Origin: an uncultured Lachnospiraceae bacterium
GTDB lineage: Bacteria > Bacillota > Clostridia > Lachnospirales > Lachnospiraceae
DNA length: 64,000 nt
Assembly (NCBI GenBank): GCA_949840915.1
Contig: CATKXY010000012.1
Coordinates: 1-64,000, forward strand
Reading direction: 5' to 3'
Part shown: positions 18,879-28,123 of the stretch, one piece after another
How the letters are laid out: each line of letters begins with the position of its first letter
How positions within the stretch are numbered: position 1 is the stretch's first letter
Position numbers and translations under genes: made by a program
Notes under the pieces: generated by a model
Databases searched by the model: none
Seen by the model: only the letters and a program-made list of their open reading frames with translations
Told to the model about the DNA's origin: nothing

Positions 18879-18910
18879 TGTATTGATGCCAGTGTATTGA
18901 TTTTAATACA
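18879..18910. repeat. Direct and inverted repeats in the chemoreceptor leader (candidate operator)
   Basis: TGTATTGAT occurs twice (18879-18887 and 18893-18901), 14 bp apart, and TGTATT/AATACA forms an inverted repeat at 18893-18910. These abut the minus-strand -10 box, consistent with a regulator-binding site. No regulator is assigned. Confidence 0.4.
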
Positions 18911-18938
18911 TCATACCACAAAATAAATTATATTTCTA
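18910..18938 (-). promoter_or_regulatory. Predicted promoter for the chemoreceptor gene
   Basis: On the minus strand, TAGAAA (18938-18933), 17 bp, TATGAT (18915-18910), about 55 bp upstream of the start codon. Confidence 0.45.
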
Positions 18939-18970
18939 CTCATATCTGTAAATTGGATGTAAATGGTTGA

Positions 18971-19001
18971 TTGCAACATATACCGTAAACTGTGATAAAA
19001 T
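18971..19001 (+). promoter_or_regulatory. Predicted promoter for the calcium-type ATPase gene
   Basis: TTGCAA (18971-18976) with either GATAAA (18994-18999, 17-bp spacer) or TAAAAT (18996-19001, 19-bp spacer) as the -10 box. Confidence 0.45.
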
Positions 19002-19092
19002 ACGGCTTTTGAGCGTTTCGGTCTTGAGCCGGAGGGGTATAGACATACTTGTCCATGGACGGGCATATCATGTAAGGGAGGAAGGCAAATTA

Positions 19093-21825
19093 ATGTCCGC
19101 TTTTGCGGAGGGATATGGGAGTGGAATGATGATGGATGAGAAAGCATGTGATACTTTGCAGAGTGGATTGACGGAGGAGGAAGCGGCGAGAAGATTGGCG
19201 TCGGAGGGACGCAATGAACTGCAGGCTCCAAGGAGCAAGACTCCGGTGGAGATTTTTTGGGCGCAGTTGCAGGATCCGCTGATCTATGTCCTCCTCGGGG
19301 CAGCGGTGATCTCCTTTTTATTGAAAGAGCTTGCGGATGCCGCCATCATTTGTGTGGTGGTCTTTCTGAATGCGTTTGTGGGAATGGTTCAGGAGGGAAA
19401 GGCCAAAAAGGCGCTGGACGCGCTCAAGAAGCTCACCACGCCGCACGCCATTGTGGTGCGGGACGGAGTACGCCGGGAGATCTTGGCCGCTGAGCTGGTG
19501 GTGGGAGACGTGGTGTGTCTGGAAGCCGGATGTCAGGTGCCGGCGGATATGCGGTTGATCCATGCGTCGAATCTCAAGATCGAGGAATCGGCGCTCACAG
19601 GTGAGAACCTGCCGGTCGAGAAGAGGACGGACTGGGAGGATTCTGAGGAGCTTGCGCTGGGCGACAGGTTTAATATGGCTTTTATGACTACGATCGTCAC
19701 AGGCGGTCATGGGGAGGGAATCGTCACGGCCACAGGCATGCAGACTCAGATCGGCCAGATTGCCTCCATGATCACGGAGGAGGGAGAGGAGCTGACTCCG
19801 CTGCAGAAGCGTCTGGGGGATCTGGGCAAAGTGCTGAGTATTCTGTCGCTGCTTCTGTGCGGGATACTGTTTGTGCTGGCCATGTGTCAGCACCGTGATA
19901 TCATGGAGATGCTTCTGGTGGCAATCTCCCTTGCGGTGGCGGCGGTGCCTGAAGGTCTGCCCGCCGTGGTGACGATCTGTCTGGCGCTGTCCGTGACCCG
20001 GATGGTGAAGGCCAATACCATTATCCGCAAACTGCCCTCCGTGGAGACTCTGGGGGCGGTGAGCGTGGTGTGCTCGGATAAGACAGGGACTTTGACCCGA
20101 AACCGCATGACGGTAGAGCAATGTTATGAGCCGGGATCGGGTGTCTGCGGCGTCGGAGGAGAACTGTCCGAGGAGTTTTTGAAAGGTATGGTGCTGTGTA
20201 ATGACGCAGAGCTGGCGGGGCGTCTGGGGGATCCCACAGAGCTTGCCCTACTCGACTGCGGCGCACAGTACGGTTATGAGAAAGCAGATCTGGAGCGGTA
20301 TGCGCCGAGAATCGGAGAGCTTTCCTTTGACTCGGACCGGAAGATGATGACTACTCTGCACAGGGGCCCTCAGGGAAAGAGCGTGAGTTATACCAAGGGG
20401 GCGCCGGATGTGGTGCTTGGCAGATGCACCTATATCAGGACAGGTACGGGGGAGGTGAGGATAACCTCCGCCCACAGGAAGGCTGTGGAGCAGGCCATAG
20501 AAGAGATGGCTGCGGGAGCGCTCCGGACTCTGGCGGTAGCTATGTATCGGGGAGGCGCGGAGCCTGTGGAGGAGCAGCTTATTTTCCTGGGACTGGTGGG
20601 GATGCGCGATCCGGTGCGGTCGGAGGCAGTGGACGCGGTGAAGACCTTCCGCCGCGCCGGCGTCAAGACAGTGATGATTACCGGGGATCATGTGGATACA
20701 GCCTTCGCCATCGCAGGACAGCTGGGGATCGCGGAGCGGGCAGAGCAGTGCATGACCGGAGACCAGCTGCAGAGACTCAGCGACAGAGAGCTTGCGGGGC
20801 AGCTTCGGGACAGGAATATCACGGTTTTTGCCAGAGTCTCGCCGGCTCAGAAGGTACGGATCGTAAAGGGCTTTAAGAAGCTGGGAGAGATCGTGGCCAT
20901 GACCGGGGACGGTGTCAACGATGCACCCTCTCTAAAGAGTGCGGACATCGGCATTGCCATGGGGAAAAACGGCACGGATGTGGCAAAGCAGGCCTCGGAT
21001 ATGATTTTGGTGGATGATAATTTTGCCACCATAGAGAGGGCTATTGAGGAGGGGCGCAGTGTCTATGAGAATATCCGAAAGTCGGTGATCTTCCTGCTGT
21101 CCTCCAATATGGGTGAAATACTCACCATGTTTACGGCAGTGCTCTTTGGCCTGGCGTCGCCCTTAAAGTCCAGTCATATCCTGTGGGTAAATCTCATCAC
21201 GGATTCCCTGCCCGCGCTGGCGCTGGGAATTGACAAAAACGATGGAAAGAGCATGATGGAGCACAATCCGAGAAAGCCGGGAGAGAGTCTTTTTGCCCGG
21301 GGCGGATTGTCCTGTACCTGTTTCTATGGATTGCTCATCGCAGGGATCAGCCTGCTTGCGTTTATGCTGCTGCCCTGTGCGGCGCTTCAGGCCGCGGGCA
21401 GAGCCATTGATCTTGCGGGTATCCGGGAGATGATGGAAAACAGCGCCATTCTGGCCAAGTCCCAGACGTATGCCTTTACGGTGCTGGGCATGTGCCAGCT
21501 GTTCCATGCGGTGGGAATGCGGGATATGGAACGCTCGGTCTTTCGCATGAATCACAGGGATAATCCCCTGATGCTTGCTGCGGCTGCGGTGGGACTGGCC
21601 CTGCAGTTTGCGGTGACCAAGGTGCCGTTTCTGGTAAATGCGTTCGGAACGGCATGGCTCTCGGCGGGAGAGTGGATGCTTTTGGCGGGGCTTGCGGCCT
21701 TTCCGCTGATTGCCCATGAATGCTTTGTACTGGCCGGAAAATTCTGTGGGCAGACGGCGGAAAAGCCCCGGGCCAAAAGCCCCCGTCCCGTCAACGCTTC
21801 TGTATTTTATTCAGCTCAGCGTTGA
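19093..21825 (+). CDS. Cation-transporting P-type ATPase, calcium (PMCA/SERCA-like) type
   Basis: 910 aa. Domain order is: cation-ATPase N-terminus, actuator domain with LTGEN in place of the usual TGES loop, membrane motif [16 protein letters not shown] (P2-type ion site), phosphorylation motif DKTGTLT, the KGAPD nucleotide-binding signature, hinge [20 protein letters not shown], and a C-terminal block of membrane helices. This architecture moves calcium out of the cell at the cost of ATP; calcium is inferred from subfamily resemblance. ATG 19093 has GGGAGGA upstream, though an ATG near 19126 is possible. Its last 35 bases overlap the convergent glycosidase gene. Confidence 0.92.
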   Translation: MSAFAEGYGSGMMMDEKACDTLQSGLTEEEAARRLASEGRNELQAPRSKTPVEIFWAQLQDPLIYVLLGAAVISFLLKELADAAIICVVVFLNAFVGMVQEGKAKKALDALKKLTTPHAIVVRDGVRREILAAELVVGDVVCLEAGCQVPADMRLIHASNLKIEESALTGENLPVEKRTDWEDSEELALGDRFNMAFMTTIVTGGHGEGIVTATGMQTQIGQIASMITEEGEELTPLQKRLGDLGKVLSILSLLLCGILFVLAMCQHRDIMEMLLVAISLAVAAVPEGLPAVVTICLALSVTRMVKANTIIRKLPSVETLGAVSVVCSDKTGTLTRNRMTVEQCYEPGSGVCGVGGELSEEFLKGMVLCNDAELAGRLGDPTELALLDCGAQYGYEKADLERYAPRIGELSFDSDRKMMTTLHRGPQGKSVSYTKGAPDVVLGRCTYIRTGTGEVRITSAHRKAVEQAIEEMAAGALRTLAVAMYRGGAEPVEEQLIFLGLVGMRDPVRSEAVDAVKTFRRAGVKTVMITGDHVDTAFAIAGQLGIAERAEQCMTGDQLQRLSDRELAGQLRDRNITVFARVSPAQKVRIVKGFKKLGEIVAMTGDGVNDAPSLKSADIGIAMGKNGTDVAKQASDMILVDDNFATIERAIEEGRSVYENIRKSVIFLLSSNMGEILTMFTAVLFGLASPLKSSHILWVNLITDSLPALALGIDKNDGKSMMEHNPRKPGESLFARGGLSCTCFYGLLIAGISLLAFMLLPCAALQAAGRAIDLAGIREMMENSAILAKSQTYAFTVLGMCQLFHAVGMRDMERSVFRMNHRDNPLMLAAAAVGLALQFAVTKVPFLVNAFGTAWLSAGEWMLLAGLAAFPLIAHECFVLAGKFCGQTAEKPRAKSPRPVNASVFYSAQR

Positions 21826-24190
21826 TGATCTGCAAAGCATTGTCAGGTGCGGACGTATTGCCCATGGCGTTGAACATTTCCGAGAGTCCGATGACCGTCT
21901 TGTCCTGCATCATGGACAGCATTGACTTTTTGAGCTTCATTCCGCTCATGGAAGAAAAGGCGGCAGAGAGGATGCGGGCGGCCTCGTCATGGGCGAGAAT
22001 GTCTTTGATCTTATCATGCACCGAGAAGTGAGTATCGGAAAACTCCATGGGTGCATCGCTGGCGACGGTCTCAATTTTCTCGAACCAGTTTACGACGCCG
22101 TCGCCGTCATCCTCGTCGGGAGGAAGGGTGTAGATACCGGGTTTCTCTTCCACCAGTTCTATGGTGACAGTATCGCTGCAGCCGTCGGCTGCGGCGGTAA
22201 GCCAGGTGAACCCGTCCTCCAGAGGCACCTGCTCAAACACAAAGACCCGGCTTCCCACCTGGGTGGCGAAAAGTTCGCCGTTTCGATACAGGCTCACCTG
22301 GGACTGATTGGAGTAGACCTTGATATCGGCGGTCTCCTCCGCATGACAGGCATAGCGCCTGCCGCAGAGATGGACAAACGGCTCCTTGCTCCAATAGGCC
22401 TTGTAGACAAAGAAGGCGTCTTTTTTGATCTGGCGGTCCATTGTGATCAGACCTTTGTTGTTGCGTCCTGCCACGCCGCCCTCGTCTCTGGCTGCACAGC
22501 CGAAATCAAACATATTCCACACATAAGTGCTCCACAGATAGGGGCGCTCCATGAGGATCTTTGCCATGTGCTCGTGATATTCGGCCTGATAGCTTTCGGA
22601 GTAATCTCTGCAGCGGGGCTCGTCGGGCTGATAGGTGATGATGCCTTCCGCACCGTATTCGGACAGTCCCAGACAGATGTCAGGGTGCTTTTCATGGAAT
22701 TCGTCCAGCCATTTCTCGTTTTGATCATAACTTCCCCCATACCAGCCAAAATAATGATTATAGCTCTCGACATCTGTGATGCCGTGAAGATCGGAGTCCA
22801 TGGGAAGCATGCTCACATGGGCCATGGTGGTGAGGCGGGTGGGATCGCATTCCTTCACCAGAGCGTTCAGGGCCTGATGGTTCTTTTTCAGGCCGGGCTT
22901 TTCCCCGCCGATGGTAATTTCGTTCGAGAGGCCCCAGAAGCAGATGGAGGGGTGATTATAGTTTTGATAGATCAGGTCCTTCATCTGGCTGCAGGCGTTC
23001 TCGTGTGCGGCGGGATCATCGCTCTGGCAGCTGATATAAGGAATCTCCGCCCAGACGATGAAGCCGAGTTCGTCGCAGGCGTCGTAGAAATCTTCGCTGT
23101 GCTGATAGTGGGCCAGCCGCACTGTGTTGGCTCCTGATTCCCGGATCAGTTCCGCGTCCCGGAAGTGCTGTTCTCTGGTCAGGGCATAGCCCTCATAGAG
23201 CCAGTCCTGATGGCGGGAGACGCCCCGCAGCATCATGGGGCTGCCGTTCAGGAAAAAGCCTTTCTCGGAATCCACATAGAATTCCCGGATGCCGAAGGTG
23301 GTGGATACCTGATCGATCTGTTCGTTGCGATAGACCAGAGTGGCGGTGCAGCGGTAGAGATAGGGATCGTCTACACCTTGCCACAGATGAGGCCGGGGCA
23401 GGAGAATATCCGTTTTGGCGTCCCCGGCGGGACGCCAGCACTCCGCCGCTATAGAACCGTCCCGGTCTACAATCTGATAACGCACGGTATAATCTTCAGA
23501 CTCGGTGTTTACCCAGCTGTTGAGGTGGAGCAGGGCGTGGCCGGGGATGTCCGTGAGCTCGCTGGTGACCGCCAGTCCCTTTGCCGCATGGAATTCCACG
23601 TCAAAATGTACCTCGGGCAGCAGGAGCAGCTCCATGCCCCGGTAGAGTCCTCCGTAGAAAGTGAAGTCTGCCATCCGGGGATAAATGCTGCTGTGATCGC
23701 TGTTGTCTGCAGAGACGATCAGCTCCAGCTTTTCTCCGCTTCGTCTGGCCTCACGGAATTCACGGGTGATATCTACCGTGAAAGCAGAGTAGCCTCCCTC
23801 GTGGGAGCCGAGCTTCCTGCCGTTGATATAGACGTCGCCGCGCAGGGAGAGAGCGGGGATGCGAAGAATCGCACGGCAGGGCAGGAGGCTTGAGGAACGT
23901 GCGGCGCCGGACTTGGCGGGATCGGTACAGGCGGCACAGGTTTCCGATGGCGCAGTGTCTTTTTGCGGGCAGGCGCTCCAGGGCGTGTCGGCCAGCAGCG
24001 TCTCAGGGCACAGAGAGGTCTTGTAACAGCATTCGCCGCGGTAATATTCGCCGCCGCCGTCGGTTCCGTCCACCGCATTCCAGGTGTGGGGGAGCGAAAC
24101 CGCACGCCACTGTACATTGTCCCGGGAGAGTTCCGCGCAGGGTGTTTTGGTAAACTGCCAGTTATGGTTCAAAGGGATTATTTTTCGCAT
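21791..24190 (-). CDS. Glycoside hydrolase family 2 protein (beta-galactosidase-like)
   Basis: 799 aa with no signal peptide, so cytoplasmic. It has an N-terminal sugar-binding domain, an immunoglobulin-like domain and a TIM barrel. The general acid/base is the Glu of LSNEI (about residue 423) and the nucleophile the Glu of LSEYGAEG (about 511). The C-terminus carries an extra helical segment (about 715-799) with VHDKIKDILAHDEAARIL and [11 protein letters not shown], seen in other clostridial family 2 enzymes. About 30 Cys/Ser/Ala-rich residues interrupt the sugar-binding domain near residues 65-100. ATG 24190 has GAGG 8 bp upstream; an in-frame ATG at 24199 overlaps that RBS. Specificity could equally be beta-glucuronide or another beta-glycoside. 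Confidence 0.92.
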   Translation of the reverse strand: MRKIIPLNHNWQFTKTPCAELSRDNVQWRAVSLPHTWNAVDGTDGGGEYYRGECCYKTSLCPETLLADTPWSACPQKDTAPSETCAACTDPAKSGAARSSSLLPCRAILRIPALSLRGDVYINGRKLGSHEGGYSAFTVDITREFREARRSGEKLELIVSADNSDHSSIYPRMADFTFYGGLYRGMELLLLPEVHFDVEFHAAKGLAVTSELTDIPGHALLHLNSWVNTESEDYTVRYQIVDRDGSIAAECWRPAGDAKTDILLPRPHLWQGVDDPYLYRCTATLVYRNEQIDQVSTTFGIREFYVDSEKGFFLNGSPMMLRGVSRHQDWLYEGYALTREQHFRDAELIRESGANTVRLAHYQHSEDFYDACDELGFIVWAEIPYISCQSDDPAAHENACSQMKDLIYQNYNHPSICFWGLSNEITIGGEKPGLKKNHQALNALVKECDPTRLTTMAHVSMLPMDSDLHGITDVESYNHYFGWYGGSYDQNEKWLDEFHEKHPDICLGLSEYGAEGIITYQPDEPRCRDYSESYQAEYHEHMAKILMERPYLWSTYVWNMFDFGCAARDEGGVAGRNNKGLITMDRQIKKDAFFVYKAYWSKEPFVHLCGRRYACHAEETADIKVYSNQSQVSLYRNGELFATQVGSRVFVFEQVPLEDGFTWLTAAADGCSDTVTIELVEEKPGIYTLPPDEDDGDGVVNWFEKIETVASDAPMEFSDTHFSVHDKIKDILAHDEAARILSAAFSSMSGMKLKKSMLSMMQDKTVIGLSEMFNAMGNTSAPDNALQIINAELNKIQKR

Positions 24191-24320
24191 AAAGGTCATC
24201 CTCGACTTTCTGAATCGTATTCTGTGTTTAGAATGAGCGGATTCGGAAAATTTATGCAGGGTAATGATTCAGCTTCAAAATATTGTTTCTGCTGCTAATG
24301 TTTTTGCTGCGGCTCGATCA

Positions 24321-24349
24321 TGTCAGGGCAGGCGGCGCCTGCCTTGACA
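24321..24349. repeat. GC-rich perfect-like hairpin in the glycosidase/regulator intergenic region
   Basis: TGTCAGGGCAGGC (24321-24333) pairs with GCCTGCCTTGACA (24337-24349), a 13-bp stem with one G-T pair and a 3-nt loop. No T-run follows on either strand, so I favour an operator or structured leader over a terminator. Confidence 0.5.
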
Positions 24350-24439
24350 CTGTCCGGCCACGGCAAAAACAATTGATGAGAGCAGAAAACTACAGGCCCG
24401 GATCAGTTACAGATTGTTTACAACTTAGAGGCATCGGTG

Positions 24440-24469
24440 TTACACTTATCAGGTAAACTTTGTTATGGT
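24440..24469 (+). promoter_or_regulatory. Predicted promoter for the response regulator operon
   Basis: TTACAC (24440-24445), 18 bp, TATGGT (24464-24469). TCAGGTA (24448-24454) and TACCTGA a little downstream form an inverted pair that could be an autoregulatory site. Confidence 0.4.
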
Positions 24470-24525
24470 ATCCGGAGTTTTGCTTCAATTGATACCTGAC
24501 AGGATACGGAAATGAGGAAGAACTG

Positions 24526-25203
24526 ATGGACAATAAGAAAATTCTGATCATTGAGGACGAAAAGCCGATAGCGGATATTTTAAAGTACGGACTGGAAAAG
24601 GAGGGATTCCGGGTGTGGTGCGCACACACGGGCAGTGAGGGGTTTGCCATGGCGTGCAGGGAACAGCCCAATATTGTGCTGCTCGACTGGATGCTGCCGG
24701 ACATAAACGGCGTGGATGTGTGCCGTATGCTGACCAAGCGCTATACCATGCCCATTGTCATGCTGACTGCCCGCGGCGAGATGGAGGACAAGCTCTGCGG
24801 ACTGGAATCGGGCGCGGATGATTATATCACAAAACCCTTTGACCTGAGGGAGGTAGTGGCCAGAGTGCGGACGATCCTGCGCCGGTTTGACAGAGCGCAC
24901 GGAGCGGACGGCGCGGATGAGACAATCTACGGAAATCTCACCGTGGCGGAGAGAGAGCATTGTGTCTATTGTAAAGGGGAACTGTTAAATCTCACGCCGA
25001 AGGAGTATGAGCTGTTAGTGTTCTTCTTAAAGCATCCCCGTCAGGTATTTACGCGCACGGTGCTTCTGGACCGGATATGGGGATATGATTTTACGGGAGA
25101 TACCCGGACCGTGGATATCCATGTGCAGCGCATTCGGAAAAAGGCGGGACTGGAGGGCTCGCTTGTGACCATATTTGGCGTGGGGTATAAATATGTTCCA
25201 TAA
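24526..25203 (+). CDS. OmpR/PhoB-family response regulator
   Basis: 225 aa. The receiver domain (1-120) carries acidic residues E10-D11-E12, phospho-acceptor Asp in LLDWMLP (about residue 54), a conserved Thr in MLTARG and Lys in TKPFD. The C-terminal winged helix (about 130-225) contains LTPKEYELLVFFLKHP and DRIWGYDFTGDTRTVDIHVQ, split around its turn. It binds DNA as a dimer when phosphorylated by the histidine kinase encoded by the next gene, which overlaps it by 11 bp. The operon continues into a lipoprotein and a very large surface protein, which are plausible targets or sensors. Confidence 0.95.
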   Translation: MDNKKILIIEDEKPIADILKYGLEKEGFRVWCAHTGSEGFAMACREQPNIVLLDWMLPDINGVDVCRMLTKRYTMPIVMLTARGEMEDKLCGLESGADDYITKPFDLREVVARVRTILRRFDRAHGADGADETIYGNLTVAEREHCVYCKGELLNLTPKEYELLVFFLKHPRQVFTRTVLLDRIWGYDFTGDTRTVDIHVQRIRKKAGLEGSLVTIFGVGYKYVP

Positions 25204-26695
25204 GAGAAAACTTTACAGCTTTGGTATATGGAGCCGGATGGCGGCCGGGCTTTTGATGGTGTTTCTGGCGGGCGGTTTCATGATGTACGGAGGCATCCAC
25301 GCCAGACTTCAGCAGAGCCGGGAAGAACAGATCATGCAGGAGCTTCAGAGAATGCGTGAAAATACGGAAATCTATGTGCGGCAGCTCTTGATGCTCAATG
25401 ATGCCAACAATGACGAGGAGAGTTACCGGAGAATCGCGGGAGATATTGCCCGTGAGCTCAAAGCTGCCGGCGGGATGAGCATCAGTGTGCTGGACAGGGA
25501 AGGCGGATATCTGGACGGCGGTCTGAAGATGCCGGATGACGGGCCGGACGAGGACGTGAGGCAGGCCATAGCGGGAAATGCCGCATTTACCATGACTTAC
25601 CCGGACAGCGATACAATGCTGGTGTATTTTTCCATGCCTGTGGTCATCGAGGAGAGAAACATCGGCATCATAAGATATAAAGTGGATACCTCCGCGCTGT
25701 ACACTCAGGGAAAACAGACCGAGAGCCTGGTCTGCCGGATAGCGGTAGTGGTGGTTTCGGCAGTTTTTCTGCTGATTGCGGTCTTGATGGGCAGGCTGCT
25801 CTCTCCGATACAAAAGCTGACTAAGATCACCAGGCAGGTTGTGCGGGATATCGCGGGAGAACGGATTGATATGCAGACGCTGGCCCAGCTGGCGAATTCG
25901 CAGCGCAGGGATGAGATCGGAGAGCTGTCCCGGAATTTCAGCGTCATGCTGGAGACCATCGGCACGCAGTTTCAGGATATGCAGGAGGATAAAGAGCGCA
26001 TTGTGGGACTGCTGGGGAGCCGGCAGGAGTTTTATAACAATGTGACTCATGAGCTAAAAACCCCTCTGACTACAATACAGGGATATGCGCAGCTCATGGA
26101 GGCCGACGGGGGTATGGATGCGGCTCTGGCAGAACAGGGACTGCATCAGATACTGGCGGAGAGCACACGGATGCATCAGATGGTGCTGCAGCTTCTGGAG
26201 ATGTCCGACAAGGGAGCCTATATGGAGACAAGGATTTTTGATTTGGCGCGGACTGCCGCCGGTGTGGCGCAGGCACTGGAAGTCAGAGCCAGGCGTTATG
26301 AGATGGAGATCCGGACAGAATTTAAGGAAGCGCTTCCTGTGTTGGGCGTGGAGGAGAGACTGCGTCAGGTGGTGATCAATCTCGTGGACAATGCCGTCAA
26401 GTACGGCGACAGCCACGCGGTAATCCGTGTCTTTGGCTATCGCAGCGGCGGGTTTATCATGTTAGCGGTGCAGAATCAGGGGAAAGGCCTGAGTGCCGCG
26501 GAACAGAAGCTGATCTTTGAACCCTTTTACAGAGTGGATAAAGCATATTCGCGGGAGAGGGGGAGCTCGGGACTTGGTCTGTCCATATGCAGAAAGATCA
26601 TGGAGGAGCACGGGGGAACCATCGATGTAAAGAGCCGGCAGGGAGGACGCACTGTCTTTTATGTCCGGTTGAAAGCGGCGGAGGAAAGTGTATGA
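25193..26695 (+). CDS. Membrane sensor histidine kinase
   Basis: 500 aa. TM1 (about 12-31) and TM2 (about 182-202) bracket an extracytoplasmic sensor domain of about 150 residues. A HAMP-like segment follows, then the phospho-acceptor motif VTHELKTPLTT (His about 285) and a HATPase domain with VDNAVKYG, NQGKGL and GSSGLGLSI. ATG 25193 overlaps the response-regulator stop by 11 bp; a TTG start at 25175 is less likely. The stop TGA overlaps the ATG of the lipoprotein gene (ATGA), indicating translational coupling. The signal sensed is unknown. Confidence 0.95.
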   Translation: MFHKRKLYSFGIWSRMAAGLLMVFLAGGFMMYGGIHARLQQSREEQIMQELQRMRENTEIYVRQLLMLNDANNDEESYRRIAGDIARELKAAGGMSISVLDREGGYLDGGLKMPDDGPDEDVRQAIAGNAAFTMTYPDSDTMLVYFSMPVVIEERNIGIIRYKVDTSALYTQGKQTESLVCRIAVVVVSAVFLLIAVLMGRLLSPIQKLTKITRQVVRDIAGERIDMQTLAQLANSQRRDEIGELSRNFSVMLETIGTQFQDMQEDKERIVGLLGSRQEFYNNVTHELKTPLTTIQGYAQLMEADGGMDAALAEQGLHQILAESTRMHQMVLQLLEMSDKGAYMETRIFDLARTAAGVAQALEVRARRYEMEIRTEFKEALPVLGVEERLRQVVINLVDNAVKYGDSHAVIRVFGYRSGGFIMLAVQNQGKGLSAAEQKLIFEPFYRVDKAYSRERGSSGLGLSICRKIMEEHGGTIDVKSRQGGRTVFYVRLKAAEESV

Positions 26696-28089
26696 AGAAT
26701 AGGACGGGCAGCAGAAAAAGAGTCTGCTTATATCTGCTATTATGCTTTTGGACATTGACTGCGGGATGTACACCTCAGGAGAAGACATTGCTGCTGGAGA
26801 CCAAGGTCCGTGAGGAGCCCGGGGAGACCGTGGAATCTGAGGATGATTTTACCGTGAAAAAGATATATACTTATACTTACGACGCGAGCTGGATGCTTGA
26901 TAAAACTGCATCCATTAAAGGATGCGGAGCGCATGAAGTCCGGGTGATCGCGGCCGGCGGACAGGAAAGCGGAGGCTTGCCCGAGGGCAGGCTGGTGGAT
27001 TATCGCTATGGTTTTTATGATCTTGCGGCACAGGGTGAGGTTCCCCGGGAGGATCAGACCGGAAGAGGCATGGCTGAATTTTGGAGTCTGTGGCCCTGTG
27101 ACGATTCTGACGAGGAGCCGTCGGCGTATTATGTCGAGCAGCTTCAGCTTTCCCCGGATGCTGGACGGATGCTGGTTTATGCCGGGGCACAATACAGCGA
27201 TGAACGCTGCGTGTGGCTGTATGATTTTGAGACACAGAAACCGTGGCTTTTGTATCAGGGCACGAGAGACGACTGGAATAATCCCAGGGGAGCATTTTCA
27301 TCCGGAGGACAGTGGGTTACTTTTGATGTGACCGGCGACAAAAGCAAAACGCATGTCCTGGTATATGACTGCCATAGGGAGCGGGCTGCGGACAAGGAAG
27401 ACACGGAATGGGTCAATCTGGACGGACGGTCGGGGGTTTGTGTTCCGGATCAGACGCTGCTTTTGTCCAGGGATTTCAACACAAATGTCTGGACGGCGGG
27501 AATTTTTGATATTTCCGGCTATCCGGGTATTGTGAGTATTATTGAAAATAAGGAGTTTTCTCCGGAGGTGTTTGAGTGCTATAATGTAAGTGACATCAAC
27601 AGGGAGGGACGTGTCATGAGTCAGTACTATCTGAGCGGCGATCTGTCGGGTACAGGCAGCTATTTTCGGTATAAGCTGGACATGGAGGAGAACCTTGTCT
27701 ATTATCTGGAGGATTTCAGGAGACTCCGGAGTATCGATATGTCGCTGGGGGACGCTGCCGAGATAGGGAACTTTACCGATCCGGTTTTGGATTTTCTGAG
27801 GCTGGATTCAGGGGATATCCTGGCGCTCACGACGCAGGAAGAAATGGAGAAGTATATCCTGAATATGAAGTATACGGTGGACAGTCTGCATGAGGCCCAG
27901 GATTTCTGGGATATCCGGTCTGTGGATCTGTATCTGTATTCGGAGGACGGGACAGGCGGACAGCTGTTATATAAGAATTTGCAGCATGTGATCAACATGG
28001 AATATGACGCCGGAACAAGACGCATTCTGCTGGAGACATTTGAGGATATCTTCCAGACTTCGCGAAAATGTATTATACTTGAGCTGTAG
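26692..28089 (+). CDS. Predicted lipoprotein of unknown function, kinase-linked
   Basis: 465 aa. A short basic n-region and hydrophobic stretch end in lipobox LTAGC (about residues 18-22), so it is predicted to be anchored on the outer face of the membrane. The mature part is rich in repeated beta-strand-like segments such as LQLSPDAGRMLVYAG, FSSGGQWVTFDV and LLLSRDFNTN, suggestive of a TolB-like beta-propeller, but I cannot assign a family firmly. ATG 26692 has GGAGGAAAG upstream and overlaps the kinase stop. Such coupling often marks an accessory protein that modulates the kinase; that is inference. The surface protein gene follows 34 bp later. Confidence 0.82.
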   Translation: MKNRTGSRKRVCLYLLLCFWTLTAGCTPQEKTLLLETKVREEPGETVESEDDFTVKKIYTYTYDASWMLDKTASIKGCGAHEVRVIAAGGQESGGLPEGRLVDYRYGFYDLAAQGEVPREDQTGRGMAEFWSLWPCDDSDEEPSAYYVEQLQLSPDAGRMLVYAGAQYSDERCVWLYDFETQKPWLLYQGTRDDWNNPRGAFSSGGQWVTFDVTGDKSKTHVLVYDCHRERAADKEDTEWVNLDGRSGVCVPDQTLLLSRDFNTNVWTAGIFDISGYPGIVSIIENKEFSPEVFECYNVSDINREGRVMSQYYLSGDLSGTGSYFRYKLDMEENLVYYLEDFRRLRSIDMSLGDAAEIGNFTDPVLDFLRLDSGDILALTTQEEMEKYILNMKYTVDSLHEAQDFWDIRSVDLYLYSEDGTGGQLLYKNLQHVINMEYDAGTRRILLETFEDIFQTSRKCIILEL

Positions 28090-28123
28090 AATGAAATTTA
28101 TTTGAATGAGGGAGTTTGTTATC

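Larger units (their letters stand above)
24191..24525. other. Intergenic region between the divergent glycosidase and response-regulator genes
   Basis: 335 bp without a supportable gene. A possible glycosidase promoter on the minus strand is TTGAAG (24278-24273), 18 bp, TAAATT (24054-style box at 24254-24249). The region also holds the hairpin at 24321-24349 and the response-regulator promoter at 24440-24469, both listed separately. Confidence 0.6.

Noticed and set aside
21989..23137. A 382-residue open frame on the plus strand opposite the glycosidase
   Set aside because: It runs antisense to a well-conserved family 2 glycosidase and has no recognisable content.
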